In this document: piece by piece, positions 1 to 10,140 of the stretch
Layout: every line of letters begins with the position of its first letter
Numbering within the stretch: the first letter of the stretch is position 1
Source of the DNA: Eutreptiella sp. 'Long Island Sound 2002'
Taxonomy: Eukaryota; Euglenozoa; Euglenophyceae; Eutreptiales; Eutreptiaceae
NCBI GenBank assembly: GCA_964036045.1
Contig: OZ038381.1
Span: forward strand, 110,472,922 to 110,536,921
Reading direction: 5' to 3'
Length of the DNA stretch: 64,000 nucleotides
Notes under the pieces: generated by a model
Database searches by the model: none
What the model saw: only the letters and a program-made list of their open reading frames with translations
What the model was told of the DNA's origin: nothing
Program-made: the position numbers and the translations under genes

Positions 1-2301
1 TACATCGTGTAGGACGCGGAGTAGCTCCACGGAGGAGCAGTGCGGGGACATCCCGAACTGGTAGGGCGGCAGGATGCCGCCCTGAACCAGGCGGGGCTGG
101 AAGTGGTCTTTGATGAGGGCGGCCGTCAGTTTCCATATCGTGGCCAGATTGGTTAGCGGCCTGCCGTTTGCAATGGGGCCGTGCGGCGTCTTTTTCGGAA
201 GGTTGATGAAATCTGCAGAGTGTGCCTGGGGCACGGGTACCCCACGGAGATCACTGTTGATCAGGTCCACGATCGTCGCAAATTGGGAATCCTCCAATTG
301 TCCGAACAGCCGGTACTCCAGTAAATCGTGGTACGGCACAGTGGCCGCCGCCCGGCGGATGATGGCTCGCAGGTTTGCGGTGGTGGCGTTGGGTGGTGGG
401 CCGAGCGGCCTGCCCTCCCATCCCGTGATGGTCGGGACGTGCGCGAGTGAGAGTGCCTCAAGAGGGGCAAGGTGCCTTTGGCGCAGCTGGTCCAACGCAA
501 CGGCGGCTTGTTGATGGAGAGGTACCGGGACGCCTACCACGTAGACCGGATCTGCCGGGGGCACATAGCGCGCCCCTAACGTGCGGTAGTCCACTTTGGT
601 GGGCTGGCCAGGGGCAGCGGGTAGGGGCGCCAGCCCTACATCCTTCACCAGAAGGAGAACGTCCCAGGCCGCTCGGATGCGTTCTTTGAGGCGGGCGACC
701 TCCACGAGGTGCGACGATTGGGATGCCCAATCCGGGTAGGCGAGGGTGTAGCGTTGAACGTTGGTGACGTGGACACGTATCATCGATGGTACCGGCTGGC
801 TGGGGACGGGGGGCCCGTAGGCAGCCGTAGCTGCGGCGTATAGCACTGAGGTCACCTCGGTATAGCGTGGCTGCGTTTGGGGCGCGCCTGGGGGCGGCGT
901 AGTGAGTTCGGCCCGAAAAGTGTCGTTGAGGGTGCGGAGCTAGCTGGCGAGGGGCTCCCGCGGGATGGGGAAGCGGCCCTTTTTCGAAGGGCACACCAAC
1001 TGGGGCGCTGGCGGGAGGTCATGGAGGGTGGCAGTCACGGGTAGGTGGTCAGATGGGAAACTGGAGTCGGAGCGCACCTCCGTGGTGTGGGCTGCTTCCG
1101 AAGGGGCGCGGAGGAAGATGTGGTCCAGGGCTTCGGCGAAACCTTGCGGGCTCACCCACGTGGGGGCCTCCGCAAGGGGGCGTAGACGGCGCATCCCAAG
1201 GCGCGTGAGCGTGGGGAGGACGAGGTCACAGAAAGAGGCAGGGGAGACAGGGAGGTGCGAGACCCAGCGGCAATTGGCGTTCAGGTCCCCTGTCAAGACA
1301 ACCACTCTAGCCGGGCTGAGGAGGAGGTACGGGTATACCCAATCCAGGATTTCTTGGAGGGTGTCGAGGTTCCCGTCGGCGGGGAGATACACGTTGGCGT
1401 GGCAGTGGGTCACGCCCGCCATGGTGAAGTGTGTGACGAGGGCTCGTCCCGACGGGTGGGCGCTGTGGCTGGTCACGACCAGGTCCGGGGTCCTGTAGAG
1501 GAGAGTGGCACATCCCCCAGCCACTCTTGCTGGTGCCTGGATGGTGTGGTACAGGGGGTGCACCCGTTGGATGATCAGGGGTCCCGCTTCTTGAACATGC
1601 AGGGTTAGCGGGTACTGGCACTCGCGCACCAGGACGTCCAGGGCGCGGAGCTTAGGTCGCAGGGACATCTGCACGTTGAGGGTCATCACGTCCGGGCGGG
1701 GTGACACGTGGCCGGTGAGGGGGGGACCAGGGCAGGAGCCGGCGGCGGTGGAGTGCTGGGTTAGCTTGCCGTCCACGGCTGCGGGGAGGGCGCGAGGCAG
1801 GCCTCGCACCCACTTGCGAAGGTGCCGGTGGTGGTACGTGGCCGCTATCGCTAAGACACTGGCCCGGGTGAGGCCTGTGGCTGTGATGGAGACACGGCTG
1901 TGTAGGGATTGTGGGAGGACCACGTGGTGGTGCTCGGGCAAGATGAAAGAGGTGGGTGGCAGGCCCTTGCGGCAGAGCTGCAGCTGATGGGAGCCCGGCA
2001 CCTGCACACAGTGCACGGCGCCCACTAACGACAGAACGTCACGGGGCCAGGGGTCTGCCCCGCTGCACGCCCGGTAGTAGTGCACACCCACCGGCAGGTG
2101 CAGGCACATTTCGAGGGCGTAGGGGGGCGTGATGAACTGGGCAGTGCCTGGGGCCGGCACCGGCACCAGGCCCCACTCTCTGGGGGGGGAGCTGGGAGTG
2201 TATGCGCCCAGGTGCAGGTCCCGGACGTGGGGGACGCCGTCGAGGTGGGAGTGGCGGAGCTGAGACACGGCGTCAGGGATGTCCTCGTTGCGCCCCGCCA
2301 T
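1..2301 (-). CDS. LINE ORF2: endonuclease plus reverse transcriptase (partial, in-frame TAG)
   Basis: The start is the ATG at 2299-2301, 8 bases after the ORF1 stop. The first ~205 residues are an unrecognised extension. An endonuclease/exonuclease/phosphatase domain follows (about 1695 down to 990): TLNVQ, QEAG, LTGDLNAN, LDHIFL and SDHLPV correspond to the conserved metal-binding and catalytic motifs. This enzyme nicks target DNA for target-primed reverse transcription. The frame then meets one TAG at 940-942 and stays open to base 1. Past the TAG it encodes early RT motifs: INLPKKTPHGPIANGRPLTN near 215-155 and QFGM near 55-45. The catalytic FxDD box is beyond the edge. The TAG may be an inactivating mutation or a recoded codon; the frame on both sides has no other break. 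Confidence 0.85.
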
Positions 2302-2309
2302 GTCCCGGG

Positions 2310-4658
2310 TTACCGGTCTCGCGGATGCTGACCGAAGTACGGCTGGTAGCGGTGGGGGTCGGCTGGGGGGCTCCAGGGCGGGGGAGCGTAGGGGTTGTGG
2401 GCCATGGCCACCCGGGGGTCGTGGGGGTCCCCCGAGTACGGGTAGGGCTGGAGGGGGGCTGCTGCATGGTGGTCGTGGCGGCTGGAATGCGCCTGGGGTT
2501 CATCGCGGTACGCGCTTCGACGCCTCGGCGGCGGGCTGTCGCGGCGATGGCCTGGGCTGCTGCGGCGGGACGGGGACCCGTCCGAGCGGCGGGGGCTGTA
2601 CCTGCGCTGATATTTGGAGTCTGGTTCTCCGTCCGATCCTGACGTTGCCGTAAGGTCCACCTGATCGTCAGGGTCCCGTGGACGGCGCTGCTTCCCGCGG
2701 CTTCCCCGATGAGTCTTCCGGGGCGGATGGTCTTGGTTAGGGTCAGGCACCCAGGGCGTGAACGGTTGCTTCTTCGATTCGGCCCATGGCACTTGCCAGC
2801 CACGAGCCGTGTGCTGCCTGGTCAGTCGCATGCCTCGTTCGTACTCTGCTGGTCGGATTCCGAAAATCGTGAACTTGGATGTGTGGTTCAATTGTTCTTC
2901 AGTAATGGAGGAAAGGCCTGCACCAAATTTATCACGAAGGATACCACCGAGGAGTCCTGCATCAACTTCACCGGACGGCGGATCGTCGACTTCTTGCCAG
3001 CCGACCCACAGGGCTTTCGAGAAAACTTGCGGATCAATTTTTTGGGGCGTATACCCCTTCTTTTTCGCTGCGCCCTGTGCCTGGTTGGCGGCTACAGCTT
3101 CTGCTGGGGAGGTGGCTGGGCTGTCAGAAACCCGTTGGACTGCAGGGGGGTTGGAGAGGAAGGAGCGCAGGACTTCCGCGATGCCGGGCAGGCTGGGCAC
3201 GTGGCTGTGGATCCAGGCCCACTGTTCCCGAATCGGCGACTGCGGGAGGGTGTTGACATTCGCGCCGTACTGGCGGAAGAGCTGGAGGTGGAGCGCGTGC
3301 GCAACCTCGTCCTCACAGCCTTTGGGGATCTCCGGGATCCACTCCAGCAGGGAGGTCAGGGCGGCATCAGCAGGCGACGGCACAGACGGCGGCGGCTGGG
3401 CAGGCGCGCCCGATGCCCGAAAGGCAGAGACCGCCCTCGGCTTAGGGATCGGGTCCGGGACAGCGAACGACAATTCGGGTGCACGCGCAGGGGTCTCCGG
3501 GACCGGCACGGCGCCTGGCGCGGCCATAGCCCTACGGAGGACGTCGGCCAACTCCTCGAGGTTGGGTGCTTGGGGCAAGGTGAGAACCCCCGCGGCGAGT
3601 TTGACCGGCACGAGGACCAGGAACTGCTGAGAGCCGGGGGGAGGCAGCTCGAATGAAGCCGGAATGGTATTGCGCACGGCGTTGGCGAACGTTGGCGGCG
3701 TGGACCGGAGGCCGTGGAGTCTGGTGGCGATGGACAGGAGGGGGGGAACCGACCTGATGAAGTTGTTGAGGCGAACGGCTTCGGCCTGCCGCTGTGCCGC
3801 GGCGCAACGCTGGGCCTGCTGCTGGGCATTATCTCGTTCGGTGCGCACCATGTCCAGATCCCGCGTGAGGGACTCCAGGTCGCTCCGTGCCACGGCCAGC
3901 TCCCGCTGTTGGGCCTCGTACTCGTCATGCAATGGAGCGTAGTCGGTGGAGTAGGCCGTGACATCCAGGTCCGGGACGAAAGGCTCCCCCACCTGGGAGG
4001 GACTGGGGGGGGCTGACCCGACGGCTGGGGCCGGTGACTCCGGAGGCGTGGGGTCCGCGGCAGCCGGTGGTACCTGGGAGGCTGGCTCTGGGAGATTGAA
4101 AGAAAGCCTTGTCTGTTCGGGCAACAGTGATGAAGGCGATGGTTCGGACCCCGAAGGGGTGGGCTTGCCTTGGGCCTTGTACAGGGCTGACGCTGGGGTG
4201 AACGCCGTCATGGCGAACAGAGTGCCGGCGGGGCTGGGCGCTGCTTGCCCTTTGGTGAGGTAAGGCGCGTGGCTGGGCGGTGTGAGCGGGGGCGGGTTGG
4301 CGGTGTCGGCGATGCCGGCCTGCAGCAGGGCGAAAGTGGGGGCTGTGGCCCAGGAGTGCTCGCCCGCCTGTTCGATCTGATGCAGCAGCTCCACGCTGCG
4401 GATCGGCAGGACCGAGCATTCGAGCAGCGGCCGCAGCTGTTCGGGGGTCCACATGCCCTTGTTGGCGAGGGCGGGGGGCGTGGGAACCGGGGCTGGCGTG
4501 TACTGCCTTGTGAGGCAGACGGAGGAGGCCCACGCCAGGAGTCCGAACTTCAGCGGGACGAGGTCTGCCGTCGGAATATGGGCTGCCTGCAGGACCGCAT
4601 GCACGTCGTTGGGCAGCGCCCAAAAGGCCGCAACTAATCTCGGGTGACGGTCTCCCAT
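2310..4658 (-). CDS. LINE ORF1 protein
   Basis: A 782-residue frame from an ATG at 4656-4658 to a TAA at 2310-2312. An upstream in-frame ATG at 4847 would add 63 residues but lies wholly inside ORF0, so the inner start is preferred. Its position before an endonuclease/RT frame implies the RNA-binding structural ORF1 of a LINE. Visible features are a proline-rich N-terminal half, a predicted coiled coil in the middle (heptad-like run around QQRELAVARSDLESLTRD and the following Gln/Arg-rich stretch), and a basic C-terminal tail rich in Arg, Ser, Pro and His (RRYSPRRSDGSPSRRSSPGH). No CCHC knuckle or RRM was recognised. The basic tail could bind nucleic acid; that is inference. Confidence 0.7.
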   Translation of the reverse strand: MGDRHPRLVAAFWALPNDVHAVLQAAHIPTADLVPLKFGLLAWASSVCLTRQYTPAPVPTPPALANKGMWTPEQLRPLLECSVLPIRSVELLHQIEQAGEHSWATAPTFALLQAGIADTANPPPLTPPSHAPYLTKGQAAPSPAGTLFAMTAFTPASALYKAQGKPTPSGSEPSPSSLLPEQTRLSFNLPEPASQVPPAAADPTPPESPAPAVGSAPPSPSQVGEPFVPDLDVTAYSTDYAPLHDEYEAQQRELAVARSDLESLTRDLDMVRTERDNAQQQAQRCAAAQRQAEAVRLNNFIRSVPPLLSIATRLHGLRSTPPTFANAVRNTIPASFELPPPGSQQFLVLVPVKLAAGVLTLPQAPNLEELADVLRRAMAAPGAVPVPETPARAPELSFAVPDPIPKPRAVSAFRASGAPAQPPPSVPSPADAALTSLLEWIPEIPKGCEDEVAHALHLQLFRQYGANVNTLPQSPIREQWAWIHSHVPSLPGIAEVLRSFLSNPPAVQRVSDSPATSPAEAVAANQAQGAAKKKGYTPQKIDPQVFSKALWVGWQEVDDPPSGEVDAGLLGGILRDKFGAGLSSITEEQLNHTSKFTIFGIRPAEYERGMRLTRQHTARGWQVPWAESKKQPFTPWVPDPNQDHPPRKTHRGSRGKQRRPRDPDDQVDLTATSGSDGEPDSKYQRRYSPRRSDGSPSRRSSPGHRRDSPPPRRRSAYRDEPQAHSSRHDHHAAAPLQPYPYSGDPHDPRVAMAHNPYAPPPWSPPADPHRYQPYFGQHPRDR

Positions 4659-5299
4659 GACGGTCTGAGGTGGGGGGCAAGGAACTGGCTGATGGGTTTG
4701 TGGATCTTGTGGGAGACCTTCTGGCTTTGGATGTCTGGAGGGACGGCAGTGTCGACGGGCGGCGGCTGTTCGCGGGCTGTGTACAGGCCCTTGAAGACTT
4801 GGCTGCGGAGGCGTGACGCTGAGATTGGAGCATGGCTTGGGCTCCACCGCGTGACGAGTGCCGCTGCGAGGGCCTCAGGGTCCTTGGAGACATACTCCAG
4901 CAGTGGGCCTCCTTGTACCAGCGACAGGGGGACGTGTTCGATGATCTTCGTGTCAGACGGGCCTGCGGCGACTGTTACGGTGGCTGTGAGCACGAGCCCC
5001 CGCGGCCTCCACACCCCCGTCACAGCTGTAATAGCCTGGATGTCGCCGTTGGCAGCCGTCCATCGCAGGGCATCACACAAGTCAGCCAGGGCGGGGTCGG
5101 TGGCCTGGATAGCTGTATCTGCTGCTTCCAGTGCGTCATCCTTCAGCATGTCCAGCTCTCGCAGGAGACGGTCAGCATCTTCGGACTGGGCGATGTCCAT
5201 CAGAAACATGGGGAACGGCCCCCGACGAATGGCGCCGCCTCGACCGGTGTCGGGGGCGGGAGAGGGGGTGTCCTGGGACGGTGTTGAGCGGTCAGACAT
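4634..5299 (-). CDS. LINE ORF0, unknown protein
   Basis: A 221-residue frame starting at the ATG at 5297-5299 (MSDRSTPSQD) and ending with TAG at 4634-4636, 25 bases inside ORF1 in another frame. The open frame reaches up to 5674 but the upstream part is low-complexity and probably 5' leader. The protein is acidic to neutral, with a helical segment (AQSEDADRLLRELDMLKDDA) and no motif I recognise. The ORF0-ORF1 overlap suggests the two are translated from one transcript by reinitiation. It could instead be the true ORF1, with the 782-residue protein as a second structural ORF. Confidence 0.5.
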   Translation of the reverse strand: MSDRSTPSQDTPSPAPDTGRGGAIRRGPFPMFLMDIAQSEDADRLLRELDMLKDDALEAADTAIQATDPALADLCDALRWTAANGDIQAITAVTGVWRPRGLVLTATVTVAAGPSDTKIIEHVPLSLVQGGPLLEYVSKDPEALAAALVTRWSPSHAPISASRLRSQVFKGLYTAREQPPPVDTAVPPDIQSQKVSHKIHKPISQFLAPHLRPSWETVTRD

Positions 5300-6053
5300 G
5301 GTAGGCTGTGGCAAGAAAAGAGCGGGTGGCCTGTGGCCGCAATGCGTCCGGGGGGGGGAGCAGATCGAGGTGTTGGTAAACGGAGGCGCACTGACATCAT
5401 AGGCAGCCCCAATCGGATGGGGCGCGCAAAAGAGGAACAAGGGGTACCACGAGCGTGGCCATAGTGTGACGAAACAAAGAGCATGGCGCGATGGCGCGGA
5501 GTAACATGGGGCCGCCTGGCGGACCGGGTCGGTGAGCGGGGGTCCCAGGACACACAGAGCGGGGGTGCGAGGGGAGCACCGCGCTGGCGCGTGGTGCTGC
5601 AACCCTAGTGGCGCACGGGGGAGAGGGGCCCCACGTTGGGACGACGAATCGGACGACTGATGATACCCCTGCACAAGGCGTCACGCTTGAGCGGCGGATA
5701 CGTCGAATGCAGTCCCCGTCGCGGCTCCCCGCATAGCGGCCTGGAAGATTGCCACGGCGAGGTCGACGTCTTGCCAGAGCCGAACTTGGAACGACGTGCC
5801 CACTGTGAGCAGGAAACGGCTAGCAAGGGGGAGGGACGCACTTGAGGTGCGGCACTCAGCCCTTGGAGACACGGGATGAAGAGGGAGAGAGAGAGTGCAC
5901 CATACGGGTGGAGTTGAGCGGAGAGGGGGCCACGATGGCAGAGCTGAGTCACGTGGTGGCACGACTATCACGACGATTCACGACTAGTTTCGAGCGTGGC
6001 AGTGCGTGTAGGCAATCCGTCCTACAGCTACCATCCTGAGGGTTTTTAGACTG
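5300..6053. other. No gene recognised; possible LINE 5' UTR
   Basis: GC-rich sequence upstream of ORF0 on the minus strand. Several short overlapping frames exist on both strands, none with recognisable protein features. It ends abruptly where the CAGTGTGCA repeats begin near 6060, which may mark the LINE 5' boundary. Confidence 0.4.
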
Positions 6054-6059
6054 GTGCCA

Positions 6060-6505
6060 GGTCACCAGATTACAGTGTGCAGTGTGCAATTTGTAATGCA
6101 CAACGTGCAGCCTGCAGTGTGCAATGCACAGTGTGCAGTGTGCATTACAGTGTGTAGTGTGCAATACACAATGTGCAGTGTGCAATACACAGTGTGCAGT
6201 GTGCAGTGTGCAATACACAGTGTGCGGTGCGCAGTGTACACTGCGCACCGCACACTGTGTAATGCACACTGCACATTGTGTCATGCACACTGCAAACCGT
6301 ACAGTGCAAGCGTTCGGGCGCTTAGTGTGCGGTGTGCAATACACAATGTGCAGTGTGCATTACAGTGTGCACTGTACATTGCAGTGTGCAGTGTGCAATT
6401 TGTAACACACAGTGTGCAGTGTGCAGTGTGCAATACACAGCATGCAATGTGCAGTGTGCAATACACAGTGTGCAGTGTGCAGTGTGCAATACACAGTGTG
6501 CATCG
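6060..6505. repeat. CAGTGTGCA-type tandem array
   Basis: Dense irregular repeats built from the short words CAGTGTGCA and CAATACACA and their reverse complements, in both orientations. Because the words are nearly self-complementary the block contains many overlapping hairpins. All reading frames translate into repetitive Cys-Ser-Val-Gln or Cys-Thr-Leu-His strings, which are artefacts. Confidence 0.9.
6214..6261. repeat. 48-bp perfect palindrome
   Basis: The 24 bases 6214-6237 are the exact reverse complement of 6238-6261, with no spacer; the centre is a GTGT|ACAC core. The symmetry continues imperfectly outward for some tens of bases on both sides. Confidence 0.9.
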
Positions 6506-6721
6506 ACAGTGTACAGTGACAGTGAACCATGAGTGAGCCATCACTGAGCGCTGACTGAGCCATTTGGCGCACTCACTGAGCGCTCAATGCGCCGTTTCGC
6601 GCGCTCACTGAGCGCTCAGTGAGCGCTCCAAATGGCGCAGTGAGCGCTCACTGAGCGCGCCAAATGGCTCAGTGAGGGCTCAGTGAGGGCTCACTCATGG
6701 TTCACTGTCACTGTACACTGT
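6506..6721. repeat. 216-bp near-perfect palindrome
   Basis: Two 108-base arms meet between 6613 and 6614 with no spacer. The outer 34 bases of each arm (6506-6539 and 6688-6721) are exact reverse complements. The inner 74 bases differ at about nine positions by eye. The inner part consists of TGAGCGCTCA decamers, themselves palindromic, and a GAGCCATTTGGCGC motif present in opposite orientation on the two sides. Confidence 0.9.
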
Positions 6722-7070
6722 ACATGTACACTGTCACTGTACACTGTCCATGTACACTGTCAATGCTGTCACTGTCTACTGTCACTGTACATGGTACACT
6801 TTATTCTGGCACTGTACGCCGTCACTGCACACTGCACACTGGCACTATACACTGTCACTGTACATTGTCATTGTACGCTGCACACTGTACACTGTACACT
6901 GTACACTGTACACTGTACACTGTACATTGTACTCTGTACACTGTACTCCCCAAGGTCTCATAGAATGTATCCCCACACACAGTACGTCCGCCACAACGCC
7001 CAAGTCTCTATACTAGCACTCTACACTGTCACTCTACACTCACCTGTCACTGCACACTGTCACTGTAAAC
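6722..7070. repeat. CACTGTACA-type tandem array
   Basis: Repeats of CACTGTACA, CACTGTCA and related words; the run near 6888-6945 is almost pure ACTGTACA. The words contain the palindromes TGTACA and GTAC, so this block can also fold. It continues directly from the right arm of the 216-bp palindrome. Confidence 0.85.
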
Positions 7071-7137
7071 TTGGTGTGGTCTTTTTTGGGAGGGGGTGGA
7101 TGGTGATTTGAGCCCCCCTCTTTGTAGTCCTTTACCC

Positions 7138-7540
7138 CCCCCCCCCACCCCAGCTACAGCCAAAACCCAAAGAACAGCTGCAGCCACAGTGAAAGCTGCA
7201 ACGGCAGCCTTCGCCACAGCCAAGGCCACACACACTGACACAACCAACCAAATCACACACAACACATCTTGCAGACAAACACCCACACCCACACCCACAC
7301 CCACACCCACACCCACACCCACAACCAAAGCTGCAACAACAGCCACTACCATAACACACCAAGAACGAGAGCTACCACAACAACCATGGCAACAACGGTA
7401 CGCAAGCCCAGAACCACAGCCACAACCACAAACACAACCATACCTGCATCTGCAGCCACAAACACAATGTTATGCGTACACAATCAAAGCCTATGCCACA
7501 CAACACCAAAACCAACAACAAAATCCAAAACGACAGCTGC

Positions 7541-7575
<35 letters not shown>

Positions 7576-7900
7576 GCGCGTACACACATTCACGAATCCA
7601 CATACACACACAAACCTAGACAACCAGAAACCAAAGAATGCAGTCACACACTCACAACCACTCACGCACAAAGACACCTTCACTCACGCATCGAACCATG
7701 CAACCCCCCCCCCCCCCCCACACACACACAAGCAGACATACAAACACACTAAATGAGAGAAACCAAGAACGAACAAACCATCTACAGTTGCGCACATGCG
7801 CATGGGCGCAACTACACATGCACACAAGCACGCACACACACACCCACACACATAATAGCACAACATACTTGCAAAGGTCATCGTCATTGCCGCCACCATC
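7138..7900. repeat. CA-rich simple-sequence block
   Basis: The strand is strongly skewed to A and C. It contains a poly-C run near 7138-7146, about eight ACACCC hexamers at 7280-7322, a CA dinucleotide run near 7540-7572, a second poly-C run near 7705-7719, and further CACACA tracts to 7850. The hexamers look telomere-like but differ from the usual plant or algal telomere word, and the block is interstitial. Confidence 0.85.
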
Positions 7901-8589
7901 ATGCATGTGATGCCATGGCCAAAAAATAGGAAAGGTAGGGGAAAGGGGACCGGACAGGCAAGAGAACAGAAGGGCTACGCACGAGGGAAGCGGGGGAACA
8001 CAGCATAGCGAAAGGGGAGGGGAGGGGATAACGAGGGAGGGGGATCAATGTGTCATGGTGTAGGTGAAGATGGTTGTATGATCAACCTCACAACAGCGAG
8101 CAATGTCCTTTGTACCCTACTTGTGCTTCATGGTGTGTGTGTGTGTGTGTATGGGGGGGGGTGGGTGCCATTTTCATGAGGCAACAAGGAACACCCTCGC
8201 AAATGGCTAGGTTCATATCCCCGAACCCCAACCCCGTAACCATCTCTCCCTAGCCCTTCACTTCACATGGTGCAATGTGGCCATGTGTTTACGTACACGC
8301 AAGATAATTGCACACACGAATGAATGTGATTGTCAATTTGTGCATGTGCATGTGTGTGTGGACGTGTGTATGGCGTATGTGTGTGTATGTGTTTGGATAT
8401 TTGTGTCCCTGAGGAAGTGTGTGTGTTTGGATGTTTGTGTGTTTGTCACCACGGGTACATGTATGCAAGTATGTATGTGTGCATGCACGCTCAAGTTCTT
8501 GGAGAAAAGACGTGGTGAGAACTGCGGACCAATGTTGGTGTGAAAAGGGTGAAGTGTGGGCCAGCAAGGTGGGAAGAGAGGGCGGAAAG
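7901..8589. repeat. GT-rich and A/G-rich low-complexity DNA
   Basis: 7920-8040 is A/G-rich, a GT run lies at about 8133-8150 followed by poly-G, and 8340-8490 is TGTGTG-rich with interruptions. No gene was recognised. The TG strand here is complementary in style to the CA strand of the preceding block. Confidence 0.6.
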
Positions 8590-8760
8590 GGGGAGAAACT
8601 CGTGAGTGAGCCCCGAGTGAGCCCCTAATTAGCTCTCAGTGAGCGCTCACTGAGCGCTCACTGAGCCATTTGGCGCGCTCAGTGAGCGCTCAGTGAGCCG
8701 CCTCAGTGACGGCTCAGTGACGGCTCAGTCGGGCGCTCAGTCAACTGAGCCGTCGCCAAA
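8590..8760. repeat. Second TGAGCGCTCA palindromic block
   Basis: The same decamer family as the 216-bp palindrome. The 20-base arms 8646-8665 and 8678-8697 are exact reverse complements around a 12-base spacer that contains the same CCATTTGGCGCG motif. Variants with GTGACGGCTC follow up to about 8750. Confidence 0.85.
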
Positions 8761-9162
8761 TAAAGTACCCCCCCCTCCTTGAACCTTGACCAAGTGAGTA
8801 TCTAAAACTTCTAAAAACATTAAATGCACATTACCTAGCATGCAAAACGCACAACAAACAAGCACAAAGACATCGCAATGCACAACTGAGCCCCAAATGA
8901 GCCCCAACTTGACATTTCCACTTAGCCACCAGTGAGCCGCAGGTACAATAGTTGTTACGCACTGTTAGATGCATATTCAACATCCACCTTGCTCTTCTTG
9001 CCGGGGCTACGGTCGTTGGCTGGTCCCTTGCGCTTCTTGCCACCGGGGCTGCCAACGGGTTTGGTACACAGCTCATCAGGCAGCATATCCCTCCACCTCT
9101 GCAAATGCGCGTCCGGACAAGTATCCCCAGTGGGCATGCAGTACTGCTTCCTTATCAAGCTC

Positions 9163-10114
9163 TCACCCATTCGACATGCACCCCAGTCGAATTTCGATGG
9201 CATGACACGCATGACGGACACTACTTGTCTCAGTCACTAGCTGTTGCAAGGCAAACAAAAGAGCACGCTCACTCGCCCCCCCCCCCCCCCGGGCCGTCAC
9301 CTTCTTTTCCATCTTCTTTTCATCCACTGGCTCACTCTTCAATCGCCGAATACAAGCCTCTAGGGACTTCACCTGCTTTGCAAGGGCACGTGTGGATGCT
9401 GAGCTAAATGCACTGATGTCGTTGATGTCATCCTCGGCGTCAAACTCAGCATCCTGTGGTGAGGCAACCTGACGTGGGCGGGTGCCTCGTTGCGTTTGAC
9501 GCCAATACAGGACGTCAGTGGTACTGAACAATGTGGAGCCCCGCTTTTTGGCCCGACCAGTGTGCAGCAGGTGCAGCGCGTACTCACCTGCATCACGCTG
9601 TTGTGCTCCCTGTGTCCTACTTAGAGCTTGTAATTGACCTGCTGTTGTATTTGAGTAGGGCTCCAATACCCATTCACCAGTGGCACTGTGTTGTACAACA
9701 ACAATATGCTTTTTATAGTGCCGCCAAAGAGCACATACTATCACTTCGCGGACTTGCTTATCAGCAGTTGCCACCAGGCCTGCTCGTGGCAAGGCGAATT
9801 GGGCGTCTGCTGAACGGCACTGGTCAGCCCGCAGGGCCGTGCAAAAAGTGCTAGTTAGGCCGGGCATAGTCATACAGTCCCGGCCAACAACACGCCACTT
9901 CTTGGCATGGTGCCACTGCCCATCTGCAAGCTGAAAACGGACAGCGGCAGGTTTAGCCTTAGGCTTCTTCGTCGTTCCCGCAGTGGACGTCTCGGGGCTG
10001 GTTTGCGCGCTGTGCTTCGGGCTGGACGTGGGGGTGGGCTTCGGGCTTCCTTTGTTGGATTGGGAGGAGGCCACTGACGTCGTCTTCGGGGTGTGCGGCT
10101 CTGCGGGTGCTGCC
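9163..10114 (-). CDS. Unknown protein, internal or 3' exon(s)
   Basis: An open frame entered through a good minus-strand acceptor (TTCACCCTTTGCAG, exon starting about 10114), so at least one upstream exon exists but was not located. The encoded segment is Ser/Thr/Pro/Lys-rich at the start, then has a globular-looking centre (WRVVGRDCMTMPGLTSTFC, IVCALWRHYKKHIVVVQHSA), and ends in a possible coiled coil (ALAKQVKSLEACIRRLKSEP). A possible 60-bp in-frame intron lies at 9241-9300. An overlapping frame at 8955-9221 encodes a lysine-rich tail (GGKKRKGPANDRSPGKKSKV) that looks like a nuclear localisation signal and may be the true C terminus through an alternative splice or a frameshift. No family was recognised. 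Confidence 0.4.
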
Positions 10115-10140
10115 TGCAAAGGGTGAACAAGAAAGCGTCA

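Larger units (their letters stand above)
1..5299 (-). mobile_element. LINE (non-LTR retrotransposon), 5' portion
   Basis: Three consecutive minus-strand reading frames (ORF0 4634-5299, ORF1 2310-4658, ORF2 from 2301 leftward) form the 5' part of a LINE that leaves the window at base 1. ORF2 has an AP-type endonuclease followed by the first reverse-transcriptase motifs, which identifies the class. ORF0 and ORF1 overlap by 25 bases, and ORF1 and ORF2 are separated by 8 bases, a spacing suited to coupled translation. RT motifs with the catalytic aspartates, any RNase H and the 3' tail lie outside, so clade and target duplication cannot be determined. The 5' end is not defined; GC-rich sequence up to about 6050 may be its 5' UTR. 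Confidence 0.85.

Noticed and set aside
3925-4893. 322-residue minus-strand frame overlapping ORF0 and ORF1
   Set aside because: Low-complexity Arg/Ser/Pro composition in the third frame of a GC-rich region already explained by ORF0 and ORF1.
6054-6572. Open frames of 60-160 residues on both strands rich in Cys, Ser, Val, Gln or Thr, Leu, His
   Set aside because: They are translations of the CAGTGTGCA repeats in every frame; no non-repetitive sequence supports a gene.
7280-7322. Interstitial telomere (ACACCC repeats)
   Set aside because: The hexamer is not a known plant or algal telomere word and is embedded in general CA-rich sequence.
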